Made by a program: the position numbers and the translations under genes. A stretch of DNA of 36,836 nt from NCBI RefSeq assembly GCF_013304735.1, contig NZ_JAAITI010000035.1, positions 1-36,836 of the forward strand, given 5' to 3'. Under the pieces are notes generated by a model that was not told where the DNA came from, did not search any database, and saw nothing but the letters and a program-made list of their open reading frames with translations. Each line of letters begins with the position of its first letter. Positions within the stretch are counted from its first letter, which is position 1. The DNA is from Blautia luti. Its GTDB lineage: Bacteria; Bacillota; Clostridia; Lachnospirales; Lachnospiraceae. Positions 14,859 through 23,932 of the stretch are shown one piece after another.

Positions 14859-15160
14859 GTGATGTCAACCCTGACATCTGAAAGCGTAAATCACCGTAAA
14901 TATATGTTCATGAGCTGTAAGGAACGTCTGATGAAGTATCTTGTAGAGTCCTACGCATGTAAAAGAGAAATAAATACTTGCATATTGCGGCTGAACAAGA
15001 CACAGACGGAGCTCTGTCCGACAGAGGTGGATTCAATGTGAGAAGTGTTCAGAGAAGTATTGCAGCCTTGGAAAAAGAGAATCTGATCACCCTGGAAAGC
15101 GGAAAGATTACCGTATCTCAAGAACAGTTCGTGAAAATGAGGAAATATCTGGAAGAGTAG
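14859..15160 (+). pseudogene. broken Crp/Fnr-family regulator (C-terminal half)
   Basis: One frame gives SCKERLMKYLVESYACKREINTCILRLNKTQTELCPTEV, then near 15030 the frame changes to [44 protein letters not shown]. Together these are the dimer helix and the helix-turn-helix of a Crp/Fnr protein. The N-terminal cyclic-nucleotide-like domain is missing and the IS3 fragment lies where it should be. It ends 16 bp before deoB. Confidence 0.7.
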
Positions 15161-15176
15161 GAAGGAGACAAAAACC

Positions 15177-16367
15177 ATGAAGAAATATAAGAGAATATTT
15201 ACTATTGTAATAGACTCTTTTGGGGCAGGAGAAATGCCGGATGCGGCTCAGTATGGGGATGAAGGAACAGATACTATGGGACATATTTCCCAGAATGTAG
15301 ATGAATTTACGATTCCAAACCTTCAGAAACTTGGAATTGCAAATCTTCATCCGTTGAAACAGGTTGCAGCAGTGGAACGACCAATGGGTTATTATACATT
15401 TTTAGAAGAAGTCAGTACCGGAAAAGACACTATGACAGGACACTGGGAAATGATGGGACTTCACATCACAAAACCGTTTAAGACTTTTACTGAGACCGGA
15501 TTTCCAAAAGAGCTGATCGATGAGCTTGAGAAGAGAACGGGACATAAAGTAATTGGAAACAAGAGCTCCAGTGGAACAGAGATCCTTGATGAACTGGCTG
15601 AGGAAGAAATCGCTACCGGTCATATGATCGTTTACACATCTGCTGATTCTGTATTACAGATCTGCGGAAACGAGGAGACATTCGGACTGGATGAACTGTA
15701 TCGCTGCTGTGAGATCGCTCGTGATATCACTATGAGGGATGAGTGGAAAGTCGGACGTGTTATTGCAAGACCTTACCTTGGCAAGAAAAAAGGTGAGTTC
15801 AAACGTACCAGCAACCGCCATGATTATGCACTGAAGCCCTACGGGAAAACTGCGCTTAATGCATTGAAGGATGCAGGTTATGATGTGATCTCCGTTGGAA
15901 AGATTTTTGATATTTTTGACGGTGAGGGACTGACAGAGTCCAATAAGTCAAAAAGCTCTGTTCATGGAATGGAGCAGACAATTGACATTGCAAAAAGAGA
16001 GTTTGAGGGGCTTTGTTTTGTAAATCTTGTAGATTTCGATGCTCTTTGGGGACATCGACGCAATGTAAAGGGATATGCAGAGGAACTTGAAAGATTTGAT
16101 GTAAAACTTGGTGAACTTCTTGATGAACTTCGTGAGGATGACCTTCTGATCATTACAGCTGACCACGGAAATGATCCGACACATACAGGAACTGATCACA
16201 CAAGAGAAAAAGTACCATTTTTTGCTTATTCCCCATCTATGGAGGGATATGGAAAGCTGGAAGATCAGAATACTTTTGCAGTAATCGGTGCAACGATCGC
16301 AGATAATTTTGAAGTTAAGATGCCGGAGGGAACAATTGGAAGTTCTCTTCTGGATGAATTGAAATAA
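15177..16367 (+). CDS. deoB: phosphopentomutase
   Basis: 396 residues, full length for DeoB, after AAGGAGAC. It interconverts ribose-1-phosphate/deoxyribose-1-phosphate and the 5-phosphates in nucleoside salvage. Alkaline phosphatase-superfamily residues are visible: metal Asp in [14 protein letters not shown], the phosphothreonine loop [13 protein letters not shown], and the metal motifs [33 protein letters not shown]. The usual partners (pnp, deoD, cdd) are not adjacent; a broken Crp/Fnr gene lies before it and an IS630 fragment after it. Confidence 0.97.
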   Translation: MKKYKRIFTIVIDSFGAGEMPDAAQYGDEGTDTMGHISQNVDEFTIPNLQKLGIANLHPLKQVAAVERPMGYYTFLEEVSTGKDTMTGHWEMMGLHITKPFKTFTETGFPKELIDELEKRTGHKVIGNKSSSGTEILDELAEEEIATGHMIVYTSADSVLQICGNEETFGLDELYRCCEIARDITMRDEWKVGRVIARPYLGKKKGEFKRTSNRHDYALKPYGKTALNALKDAGYDVISVGKIFDIFDGEGLTESNKSKSSVHGMEQTIDIAKREFEGLCFVNLVDFDALWGHRRNVKGYAEELERFDVKLGELLDELREDDLLIITADHGNDPTHTGTDHTREKVPFFAYSPSMEGYGKLEDQNTFAVIGATIADNFEVKMPEGTIGSSLLDELK

Positions 16368-16511
16368 AAGGAAGGTAAAGAGGAAACTGGTATGAAACTC
16401 TTATTAAATGTGGTTGGGATTTTGTGAAGAAAACGGTGTGTATGTAAAAGAACTATAAAAATACATTAGGTAATCGATATAAAATGATTCGTGCGAACCA
16501 ATAACTAAAAG

Positions 16512-16562
16512 ACAGGTCTAGATACATTGAAATAATTTCAGTGTGTCCAGACCTGTTTTTTT
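16512..16562 (+). terminator. long hairpin with T run downstream of deoB
   Basis: ACAGGTCT-rich left arm (16512-16533) and right arm (16535-16556) form about 20 pairs with few mismatches, followed by eight T residues. It can terminate deoB transcription. On the other strand it is also the last coding stretch of an IS630 transposase fragment, so it may have come with that element. Confidence 0.65.
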
Positions 16563-16658
16563 TACAGCTTCAGGTAGTTCAGATGCAATACAGATTTTTC
16601 TCTTTCTGAGAATGAATTTCATTTTTGACCACATTTTTTCAATAGGGTTTAAATCCAG
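16518..16658 (-). pseudogene. IS630-family transposase C-terminal fragment
   Basis: Reading the minus strand from 16658 gives LDLNPIEKMWSKMKFILRKRK, then ICIASELPEAVKKTGLDTLKLFQCI and a stop. LNPIE-MWS-MK is the hallmark around the last catalytic Glu of DDE_3/IS630 transposases. Only the C-terminal 46 codons remain. It lies between convergent deoB and the MFS gene. Confidence 0.7.
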
Positions 16659-16685
16659 GCTGTTTTATGTTTACTTTATACAGTA

Positions 16686-17885
16686 CTATTTCTGATTGCA
16701 CTGATTTTTTCGATATAGAAGAAACAGCATAAATAATAGAATTACCGGAAAAATAAGTCCGCATCCCATGCCAATCCGGATATTATTTCCAGCATTCTGG
16801 GTAATACGACCAACGATTCCAGGTCCAATACTGCCGCCTAAATCTCCAGCCATGGCAAGAAGAGAGAACATAGCTGTTCCGCCTGTTGGAAAAGTTTTTG
16901 AGGAAATACTGATTGTTCCAGGCCACATGATTCCAACTGAAAATCCACATGCAATACAACCGATAAGTCCGATAATCGGGTTGGATGACAAAGCAGTAAG
17001 TAGATAACAGACAACGCATAATATGCCTGAACCACTCATAAACTTCATTAAATCTAACTGTTCTCCATATTTCCCAAAAATTATACGGCTGATTCCCATT
17101 GTTATTGCAAACATACATGGACCTGCCAAATCCCCCAGTGTTTTTGATAATCCAAGTGCAGATTCAGCATAAGCAGATGCCCATTGAGCCATTGCAAGTT
17201 CAGAAGCTCCGGAACAGATCATCAGACATATTGCAACCCAGAAAAATGGTTTGGAAAACAGATTCTTAATTTCCATTCCAGAACCATTATCAACCAGAGG
17301 TTCAATAGGACAGGTCATGAAGTTATAAGTATTAACTGCAGGAATGATTGCCCATATTACGGCGAGCCATTTCCAGTTGTCTATTCCAAATATAAGAAAA
17401 AATAAGCTGGAAATCAAAATTGTCCCAACAGCTCCCCAACAGTAAAACGAATGGAGCAGACTCATAGTTGCTTCTTTGTTTTCAAACGGACAGGCCTCGA
17501 TAATAGGGCTACAAAGTACTTCTATTAAACCGCTTCCGATGGCATAAATAATAACACTACATATAATTCCAATAAAAGGATCAGGTAAAAAATCAGGTAA
17601 AAATGCCAGCCCAAGCAGACCCAGTGCAGAAAATATTTCTGATGCAATAATGCACACACGATATCCGATATGATCTACGAATTTGGCACAGAACAGGTCA
17701 ACCAGAAGCTGTGTAAAAAAGAAGAAAGTGGATATCAGAGCAATGTTACCGAGAGAAATATGGTAGTCACTGTGAAATTTCAAAAAAAGAAGCGGTGCGA
17801 AGTTTGCCGCAATAGCCTGTGTGATAAAGCCCATATAACAGGCAATTTTTGTCTTATGGTAGTCAGTTTTTTTAATAGCATTCAT
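16686..17885 (-). CDS. MFS transporter (sugar-type)
   Basis: 399 residues with about twelve membrane spans. It begins MNAIKKTDYHKTKIACYMGFITQAIAANFAPLLF. A charged loop after span 2 (CAKFVDHIGYRV) corresponds to the MFS A-motif region, and there is a central cytoplasmic loop (EPLVDNGSGMEIKNLFSKPFF). The conserved SIGPGIVGRITQ segment near span 11 resembles the FucP/GlcP-type sugar porters. It is divergent from an AraC regulator, with a broken DUF1349 gene between them in the same orientation, suggesting a former carbohydrate-uptake operon. Confidence 0.85.
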   Translation of the reverse strand: MNAIKKTDYHKTKIACYMGFITQAIAANFAPLLFLKFHSDYHISLGNIALISTFFFFTQLLVDLFCAKFVDHIGYRVCIIASEIFSALGLLGLAFLPDFLPDPFIGIICSVIIYAIGSGLIEVLCSPIIEACPFENKEATMSLLHSFYCWGAVGTILISSLFFLIFGIDNWKWLAVIWAIIPAVNTYNFMTCPIEPLVDNGSGMEIKNLFSKPFFWVAICLMICSGASELAMAQWASAYAESALGLSKTLGDLAGPCMFAITMGISRIIFGKYGEQLDLMKFMSGSGILCVVCYLLTALSSNPIIGLIGCIACGFSVGIMWPGTISISSKTFPTGGTAMFSLLAMAGDLGGSIGPGIVGRITQNAGNNIRIGMGCGLIFPVILLFMLFLLYRKNQCNQK

Positions 17886-17957
17886 TTTTTATTTTCCACT
17901 CCGAATGTTTTTAACAGTTTTATGTTCGATAGAAAGATGCTCATAACAACATTTTGC

Positions 17958-18092
17958 CTAGTGACTGTCATCTGCCATTACCATTACAGAAGCAGAATCA
18001 TAGGTCTCTTTAAAATCATGAGATACTTTTACTTTAAGGATAAAGTCGCCTTCAATGCTGATCTCACTTTCATTCATCCATTTAAAAATCAT
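17958..18092 (-). pseudogene. truncated DUF1349 gene
   Basis: On the minus strand an AGAGG site precedes an ATG at 18092. The 44 codons MIFKWMNESEISIEGDFILKVKVSHDFKETYDSASVMVMADDSH match the first strands of DUF1349 proteins, which normally reach 180-200 residues. TAG follows at the point where the family shows DxxxWxK. The rest is deleted. It would have been the first gene of the operon ending with the MFS transporter. Confidence 0.65.
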
Positions 18093-18148
18093 AAGAATAC
18101 CTCTTTCCTTTTTTTACTTGATTATATAGCAAATATTAGATATATACA

Positions 18149-18178
18149 TTGAATTAAATTGTAGAAATACTGTATAAT
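18149..18178 (+). promoter_or_regulatory. promoter of the AraC regulator gene
   Basis: -35 TTGAAT (18149-18154), 18 bp, -10 TATAAT (18173-18178). Transcription should start about 15 bp before the ATG at 18201, leaving a very short leader. Confidence 0.6.
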
Positions 18179-18200
18179 ATCGTAAAAGAAAGAATGTGAT

Positions 18201-19094
18201 ATGAAGATGGATTATAATAAGATACTTACAGACGAGGAGTTCATGGAAATTAAACAGCATGGAAGCAGTGCTTATCCATTCCAGTATTATTATGATAATC
18301 TGGAATTGTTTGATTTTCATTGTATTGAATGGCACTGGCACAGGGAATTTGAGTTTTTATATGTCGAGTCTGGACAAGTTACATGTGGGATAGGCGAAAA
18401 AAAGATTATATTGTCAGAAGGAGAGGCGATTTTTATCAATTCTAAAATATTGCATCAGTTTTATGCATCATCTGATGGTGTTATTCCTAATTTTGTATGT
18501 ATGCCTGAATTTATTGCGCCAGAGAACAGTTTGATCTATAAAAAATATATTTTACCAATCATTTCATCGAATATATCCTTTCAATGTTTTCGAATTAATG
18601 AATCATGGCAGGTAAAAATTATACAAATTATGATAAAAATAATGGAAATACAGGAGAATGAGAAAATAAGAGAGCTTGCTACTTTGGCATTGTTGCAGAA
18701 TTTATGGCTGATTTTTTATGAAAATGTAAAGTTATCTGGTAAAGAAGAGGTGCAAACAGTTGATGAGGCTGCACAGAAAAGAGTACAGTTAATGATGCAA
18801 TATATACATGAAAATTATAATCATGGGTTGTCGCTGGATGAAATAGCTTCACATATAGGAGTAAGCAAAAGTACAGCACTTAATTTGTTTCGACGATTTT
18901 TACATACTACGCCGGTTGCTTATCTGATAGGATATCGTTTACAGGCAGCTTCCTGGTTATTGAAAAATACGAATAAAAAAGTAAAAACAATTGCTTATGA
19001 AAGCGGATTTCGTAATGTGGATTATTTTTGTAGATTGTTTAAAAGGCGTTATCATTTAACACCATCAGAATATCGTTGCATATGCTTAAAATAG
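18201..19094 (+). CDS. AraC-family regulator with cupin sensor
   Basis: 297 residues. The N-terminal cupin-like sensor (residues about 35-110: WHWHREFEFLYVESGQVTCGIGEKKIILSEGEAIFINSKILHQF) resembles AraC effector domains. The C-terminal 100 residues hold the double helix-turn-helix (GLSLDEIASHIGVSKSTALNLFRRFLHTTPVAYL and KVKTIAYESGFRNVDYFCRLFKRRYHLTPSEYR). It should activate the divergent DUF1349/MFS operon when a sugar-like ligand binds. Weak ribosome binding site; ATG at 18207 is an alternative. Confidence 0.92.
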   Translation: MKMDYNKILTDEEFMEIKQHGSSAYPFQYYYDNLELFDFHCIEWHWHREFEFLYVESGQVTCGIGEKKIILSEGEAIFINSKILHQFYASSDGVIPNFVCMPEFIAPENSLIYKKYILPIISSNISFQCFRINESWQVKIIQIMIKIMEIQENEKIRELATLALLQNLWLIFYENVKLSGKEEVQTVDEAAQKRVQLMMQYIHENYNHGLSLDEIASHIGVSKSTALNLFRRFLHTTPVAYLIGYRLQAASWLLKNTNKKVKTIAYESGFRNVDYFCRLFKRRYHLTPSEYRCICLK

Positions 19095-19113
19095 TATAAT
19101 TTATGAATAATAA

Positions 19114-19290
19114 AAAGATTCTGCATATGAAGGGATTCGTCAAATTCTTGTAGATAAGGAGACGGGAGTTAATTACCTTTGTTGGACATCCGGAAATGGA
19201 GCCGGTATTACACCTCTTCTGGATTCTGAAGAGTTTGATAAGAGTTTTACTTACAAAGAGAAACTCAAGCTCCCAGGACAACTTTTCTAA
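19114..19290 (+). pseudogene. DUF6440-like gene remnant
   Basis: A frame open from 19114 without a start codon reads EGIRQILVDKETGVNYLCWTSGNGAGITPLLDSEEF and ends at TAA 19288-19290. VDKETGVNYL...AGxTPLLD is the typical core of short DUF6440 proteins. The N-terminus is missing. A GC-rich GGGGAGA/TCTCCCC hairpin follows at 19311-19336, without a T run. Confidence 0.55.
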
Positions 19291-19390
19291 AAGGAAATTA
19301 ATCTGATGATGGTGGGGAGATTTACTTCTCCCCGCTTGAAATCGACAAATTTATAACCAGGAAGTCGCTGGGGAATAGATATGGAAGTAA

Positions 19391-19525
19391 GATCTGGTTG
19401 ATTTTTATGGAATCAGTGCACAGATGAAGACTTTTATTGACCGTACTTATCCAATCTGGCAGCATCTTGGTAAAAAAGAGGTTTACTATATTATATCGGC
19501 TGGTCTGGGTGTGGACATTATTTAA
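19391..19525 (+). pseudogene. NADPH-FMN reductase/flavodoxin-family remnant
   Basis: 45 codons open from 19391 read DLVDFYGISAQMKTFIDRTYPIWQHLGKKEVYYIISAGLGVDII. FYGISAQMKTFIDRTY is the flavin-contact segment of flavodoxin-fold NAD(P)H oxidoreductases. Start and C-terminus are both absent. Confidence 0.6.
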
Positions 19526-19548
19526 AGTAAGGGGATGTGTTGATTTGC

Positions 19549-19577
19549 TATCCGGTACCGGCGTTAATTTATACAGG
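19549..19577. repeat. TATCCGGTACCGGCGTTA repeat (copy 2)
   Basis: Aligns with 4191-4220: TATCC[A/G]GTAC[T/C]GGCGTTA, then an A/T run and TACAGG. The upstream bases (GGGGATgtgttGAT against GCGGGATttttGAT) also align. Here it overlaps the leader of the MBL gene. Confidence 0.45.
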
Positions 19578-19584
19578 TGATATT

Positions 19585-20328
19585 ATGAAAATTACTTACA
19601 TTAATCATAGTGGATTTTTACTTGAAACAAGAGACTGCTATTATATTTTTGATTATTACAAGGGTGAATTACCGAATCTTGACAAGGAAAAAGAAGTGAT
19701 CGTCTTTTGCAGTCACTTCCATAAGGATCATTTTAACCCACAAATCTTTGGGATCCTTGATGATATGGGTATGACTTATCAGGCAGTTCTGGCGAATGAT
19801 ATACGAAAAAGGAACCATTTGTCGGGTATGAAGATCACATATGTTTATCATGATCAAACTTATAATCTGGATAATGGAACCCAAGTCGATACATTACTAT
19901 CCAACGATAGTGGTGTTGCATTTATTGTTAAAACAAAGGAAGGCATCATTTACCATGCCGGTGACTTAAACGACTGGTATTGGGATGGTGAGTCGAAAAC
20001 TGATAATCAGAGACTTACTTCAGCATATCGTGCGGAGATCAGGAAAATCAAGGGTATGTATTTTGACGCTGCATTTGTTCCATTGGATCCGAGACAGGGA
20101 GATCATTATGCCGACGGGATCCTGTATTTCCTTAAAAATGTAGATTGCAATGTCATTTTTCCAATGCATTACTGGAATGATGCCAATGTAATTAAGCGGT
20201 TTATTACTGAATATCCGCAATATAAGTCACGCATTAGAAACACAGAATGTACAAAACTAATTTTGATGAAAGGAAGAATAAGTGAAATTATGAAACCTGT
20301 GGGGGAATATGATAATGTCAAAAGATGA
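19585..20328 (+). CDS. MBL-fold metal-dependent hydrolase
   Basis: 247 residues from the ATG at 19585 (AGGTGA 4 bp upstream); the open frame begins at 19537 but with no better signal. Metallo-beta-lactamase fold: SHFHKDHF (HxHxDH, about residues 42-49) binds two metals, YHAGDLNDWYW supplies the bridging Asp, and FPMHYWND the last His. It resembles UlaG/YtnP-type small hydrolases. The 3' end overlaps the MATE gene, so the two are coupled. Confidence 0.87.
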   Translation: MKITYINHSGFLLETRDCYYIFDYYKGELPNLDKEKEVIVFCSHFHKDHFNPQIFGILDDMGMTYQAVLANDIRKRNHLSGMKITYVYHDQTYNLDNGTQVDTLLSNDSGVAFIVKTKEGIIYHAGDLNDWYWDGESKTDNQRLTSAYRAEIRKIKGMYFDAAFVPLDPRQGDHYADGILYFLKNVDCNVIFPMHYWNDANVIKRFITEYPQYKSRIRNTECTKLILMKGRISEIMKPVGEYDNVKR

Positions 20329-21682
20329 GTATTTAATCACAGATGCGCCTCTTAAAGCACTGACGTTTTTTGCAATGCCAATGATTCTGGGCAGTTTTTT
20401 TCAGCAAATATATAATATGGCTGACTCCATCATCGTTGGTCAGTTTGTTGGCTCCTCCGCACTTGCGGCTGTCGGTGCCTGTGCAGCACTGACCAACGTT
20501 TTCATTTGTGTGGCACTGGGCGCCGGGGTCGGTGCAGGTGTGCTCGTGAGCCGCTATTTCGGTGCCAGGGAGTATGGAAAAATGAAAACCATCGTGTCAA
20601 CATCCTTGTTTAGCTTTTTAATTCTAAGCATAGTCCTTGGTGTTTTCGGCTTTTGCTTTTCCCACTGGATGATGAGTGTGTTACAAACCCCTGGAGATAT
20701 ACTGAATGATGCAGTGTTATATCTGCGGGTTTATTTCGTGGGATTTCCTTTTCTGTTTATGTATAACATTCTTTCCAATATGTTTACTTCCATAGGCGAA
20801 TCAAAAATCCCACTGGGGCTTTTGATATTTTCGTCAATCTTAAATATTTTTATGGATCTCTGGATGGTGGCCGGACTTGGTCTCGGTGTGTTTGGCGCAG
20901 CTCTTGCGACTCTTATAGCACAGGGAATTTCTGCGGTGTTTTCACTTTTGCTTTTCCTTAGCAGGATGCGTCGATATAAAAGTCGCTTTGACTGGTTTGA
21001 CAGGCAGGAGTTACATTCCATGCTTCAAATTGCTGTACCTTCAGTTCTTCAGCAGTCTACAGTGTCCATCGGTATGATGATCGTACAGGCAGTTGTAAAT
21101 CCCTTCGGTACACAGGCACTCGCGGGGTATGCTGCGACGATGCGGGTAGAGAATGTTTTTTCATTGATTTTTGTATCGATCGGCAATGCGGTTTCCCCAT
21201 ATGTTTCCCAGAATCTTGGTGCAAAGAAAATTGAACGGATCAAAAAAGGATATCACGCAGCACTGGTGTTAGATATATGTTTTGCAGTTCTTGCTTTTAT
21301 AGTCATTGAAACATTACATACTCAGATTTCCTCGCTATTTCTTGGTAAAGATGGAACTGCCGTGGCTTATCAGGTATCCGAGGGTTATATGAGATGGCTC
21401 GGTTACTTCTTCATCTTTATGGGAATCAAAATGGCAACAGATGGGGTCCTTCGTGGTCTCGGAATCATGCGCCCGTTCCTCATTGCAAACATGGTGAACC
21501 TGGCGATTCGCCTGTCTGTTGCTTTGATCTGTGCACCGCGTTTTGGCATTATATTTGTCTGGCTCGCTGTACCAGCTGGTTGGTTTGCGAACTTTTTAAT
21601 ATCCTATGTGGCTCTCAGAAGATCATGGCCGCCTGTTGAAGTGGTGTCACAATTGCCAGGGACACCTGGCTTGAAAAACTGA
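20315..21682 (+). CDS. MATE-family efflux transporter
   Basis: 455 residues, twelve predicted spans, two pseudo-repeats. It starts MSKDEYLITDAPLKALTFFAMPMILGSFFQQIYNMADSIIVGQFVG, a classic DinF-subfamily N-terminus. I chose the ATG at 20315, 9 bp after GGGGGA; an ATG at 20309 is too close. MATE proteins export drugs or metabolites against Na+ or H+. It overlaps the MBL gene by 14 bp, suggesting hydrolysis and export of the same compound class. Confidence 0.92.
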   Translation: MSKDEYLITDAPLKALTFFAMPMILGSFFQQIYNMADSIIVGQFVGSSALAAVGACAALTNVFICVALGAGVGAGVLVSRYFGAREYGKMKTIVSTSLFSFLILSIVLGVFGFCFSHWMMSVLQTPGDILNDAVLYLRVYFVGFPFLFMYNILSNMFTSIGESKIPLGLLIFSSILNIFMDLWMVAGLGLGVFGAALATLIAQGISAVFSLLLFLSRMRRYKSRFDWFDRQELHSMLQIAVPSVLQQSTVSIGMMIVQAVVNPFGTQALAGYAATMRVENVFSLIFVSIGNAVSPYVSQNLGAKKIERIKKGYHAALVLDICFAVLAFIVIETLHTQISSLFLGKDGTAVAYQVSEGYMRWLGYFFIFMGIKMATDGVLRGLGIMRPFLIANMVNLAIRLSVALICAPRFGIIFVWLAVPAGWFANFLISYVALRRSWPPVEVVSQLPGTPGLKN

Positions 21683-21703
21683 TGGCATAACAATATGATG
21701 CTA

Positions 21704-21712
21704 TGCTATAAT
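21704..21712 (+). promoter_or_regulatory. extended -10 promoter of the histidine kinase gene
   Basis: TGC-TATAAT (TGn at 21704-21706, -10 at 21707-21712), no clear -35. It gives a leader of about 115 nt before the ATG at 21833. Confidence 0.4.
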
Positions 21713-21832
21713 AAAGTAAACGATTTGAAATATAAATTCAGAAATTCGGGAAGAAAATGGCAAATGGAGAAACTTGGAAATTAGGCAGAAAACCAAAAAT
21801 CATTTTGGATTTTCAGGCGGGGGGAAAAGCGT

Positions 21833-23851
21833 ATGGATGATTTCAAAAAACTCACAGAGCAGCTTTTGAAAATATATATTAACGCTGATTCAGCAAATGA
21901 TCTGGGTATCGAAAATTACTTTGACGAAAATATCAGTCTGATTGGAACCGGGAAACATGAGCTTTACAGGAATCTGCATGAGTTTTTAGAATCATTTAAA
22001 TTTGATGTAAAACGGAGAGGTAAAATCAGAATTGAAGTACGAAATTTACATCAGGAAGAAGAAAGACTTGATGATGACCATGTTCTTGCACACGGGACAG
22101 TAGATTTTGCAGGTCTGTTTAAGGATGGTTCAAGCTGTTTTGAAATGGAGACAAGATTTACCGTTATCTATAAGCGGACGAATGGGAAATGGCTGGTTCA
22201 GCATCTGCATCAATCAGCACCAGATCTGGAACAGATGGACGGTGAAGAGTTTCCTCTCACATTGGGAAAGCAGGTCAAAAAAACTCGGCAGGCACTTCAG
22301 GGATTAGGCACTGCCTACTATCACATCTCAAGGTTGAATTTAAAAACAAAGAAGGTTGAACTTGTCAAAAGATCTCGAAAAATGGATTTGGATATAAAAG
22401 ATAATATTGCAGATTGGGATCCTCAGTTCAAGATTATCGAAAGTATTATAGCAGAACCGTTTGTACAGAAGTATATAGATTTTTTTGATATACAAACCAT
22501 GGCGGCACGGCTCCATAATAAAGAATCTATGTCTTCCGAATTCAAAAAAAAGGATGGATCATGGTTTCTTTCCATGGTTGTTCCTCAGAGCTATGATAAA
22601 AATAGAAAGGTTACATCAGTTCTGATTGCAAATCGAGATGTGACAGAAGAAAAACTGCGGGAATTAAGACAAGAGGAAGAATTGCGGGAAGCTAAATTAA
22701 AAGCAGAATGTGCAAATAAAGCAAAATCATCATTCCTGTTCAATATGTCTCATGATATCAGGACTCCTATGAATGCAATTATTGGTTATGCAGATCTGGC
22801 ATCCAGACATTTGAAAGAAACAGAAAAAATTGGCAGATATCTTGAAACAATACAAATATGCGGAGAAAGACTTTTGTCGTTACTCAGTAATGTTCTGGAT
22901 CTTGCAAGAATTGAAAATAATAAGATCGAAATGGAATATGATGTTTCGAATGTCCATGAAAACTTTGAAAATTGTGTCGCTATGTTCCAACAGCTGGCAG
23001 AAAGTAAAAATCAGACACTCTCTCTGACAGAACAAATTATGTATCCGTATGTATATATGGATGCACCACATTTATCAGAAATCTGTTTCAATATTATAAG
23101 CAATGCTATAAAGTATACAAATACAGGAGGTACGATATCCTGTGATGTTGTACAGAAATCTTGTGAAAAAGATGACTGGTGCAATATGATCATCACCATT
23201 ACCGATAATGGAATTGGTATGTCTGAAGATTTTCAAAAGCACATTTTTGAAATTTTTGAAAGAGAACGCAACTCTACAGTCAGTCATATTGAGGGCAACG
23301 GCATCGGAATGGGTATTACGAAAAAGCTTGTAGATCTTATGGATGGCTCAATAGAAGTGAAAAGCAAGCAGGGTGAGGGTTCCATATTTACAGTGACTGT
23401 TCCTTGCAGAAAAGCGTCAAAAGAAGATTCTATGATGAAGAAAAAAAGTAATCTGCGTAATAAGAATTGCCTGAATGGTGTTCGGATTTTATTAGTCGAA
23501 GATAATGAGATCAACACAGAAATTGCAACGGAACTATTAATGGAAGAAGGCTGTATTGTTGAGACTGCAAATGATGGTGCTGCATGCATTGATATGATTG
23601 AAAAGGCTGATGCTGATTATTACAAGATGATCCTTATGGATATTCAGATGCCGGTTATGAATGGATACGATGCCGCATTAGCTATTCGAAAGATGAAGGA
23701 TACTAAAAAATCCAGGATTCCAATTATTGCAATGACTGCGAATGTCTTTGCGGAAGATATACAAAAGGTTCTTTCTGTTGGAATGAATGCTCATGTTGCA
23801 AAGCCTGTAGATATGAATATTCTTGTGCCAACAATGATGAAATATTTGTAA
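21833..23851 (+). CDS. hybrid histidine kinase with SnoaL-like input domain
   Basis: 672 residues, no membrane span, so cytoplasmic. Residues 1-140 look like a SnoaL/NTF2-like cone (EQLLKIYINADSANDLGIENYFDENISLIGTG..., FTVIYKRTNGKWLVQHLHQS). About 150-270 is PAS-like (DGSWFLSMVVPQSYDKNRKVTSVLIANRDVTEEK), then a coiled coil, HisKA with phospho-His307 (NMSHDIRTP), HATPase with N424, DNGIGM (458-463) and GNGIGMG (488-494), then a receiver with E556/D557, phospho-Asp603, Thr635 and Lys657. The receiver has no output domain, so the partner is elsewhere. It is monocistronic, with GGGGGAAAA before the ATG. Confidence 0.92.
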   Translation: MDDFKKLTEQLLKIYINADSANDLGIENYFDENISLIGTGKHELYRNLHEFLESFKFDVKRRGKIRIEVRNLHQEEERLDDDHVLAHGTVDFAGLFKDGSSCFEMETRFTVIYKRTNGKWLVQHLHQSAPDLEQMDGEEFPLTLGKQVKKTRQALQGLGTAYYHISRLNLKTKKVELVKRSRKMDLDIKDNIADWDPQFKIIESIIAEPFVQKYIDFFDIQTMAARLHNKESMSSEFKKKDGSWFLSMVVPQSYDKNRKVTSVLIANRDVTEEKLRELRQEEELREAKLKAECANKAKSSFLFNMSHDIRTPMNAIIGYADLASRHLKETEKIGRYLETIQICGERLLSLLSNVLDLARIENNKIEMEYDVSNVHENFENCVAMFQQLAESKNQTLSLTEQIMYPYVYMDAPHLSEICFNIISNAIKYTNTGGTISCDVVQKSCEKDDWCNMIITITDNGIGMSEDFQKHIFEIFERERNSTVSHIEGNGIGMGITKKLVDLMDGSIEVKSKQGEGSIFTVTVPCRKASKEDSMMKKKSNLRNKNCLNGVRILLVEDNEINTEIATELLMEEGCIVETANDGAACIDMIEKADADYYKMILMDIQMPVMNGYDAALAIRKMKDTKKSRIPIIAMTANVFAEDIQKVLSVGMNAHVAKPVDMNILVPTMMKYL

Positions 23852-23898
23852 AAGACGTAAAGAAACAACATACCGCGAAAGTCCTTATGAAAGGGTAG

Positions 23899-23924
23899 AA
23901 GCCCCCACTGTTTTGTGGGGGCTT
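23899..23924. terminator. bidirectional terminator
   Basis: AAGCCCCCAC (23899-23908) pairs with GTGGGGGCTT (23915-23924) over TGTTTT. It separates the converging kinase and hcp genes; the T run is short on both strands. Confidence 0.7.
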
Positions 23925-23932
23925 TGAAAAAT

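Noticed and set aside
19311-19336. GGGGAGA/TCTCCCC hairpin as terminator
   Set aside because: No T run follows, and the upstream gene is a remnant.
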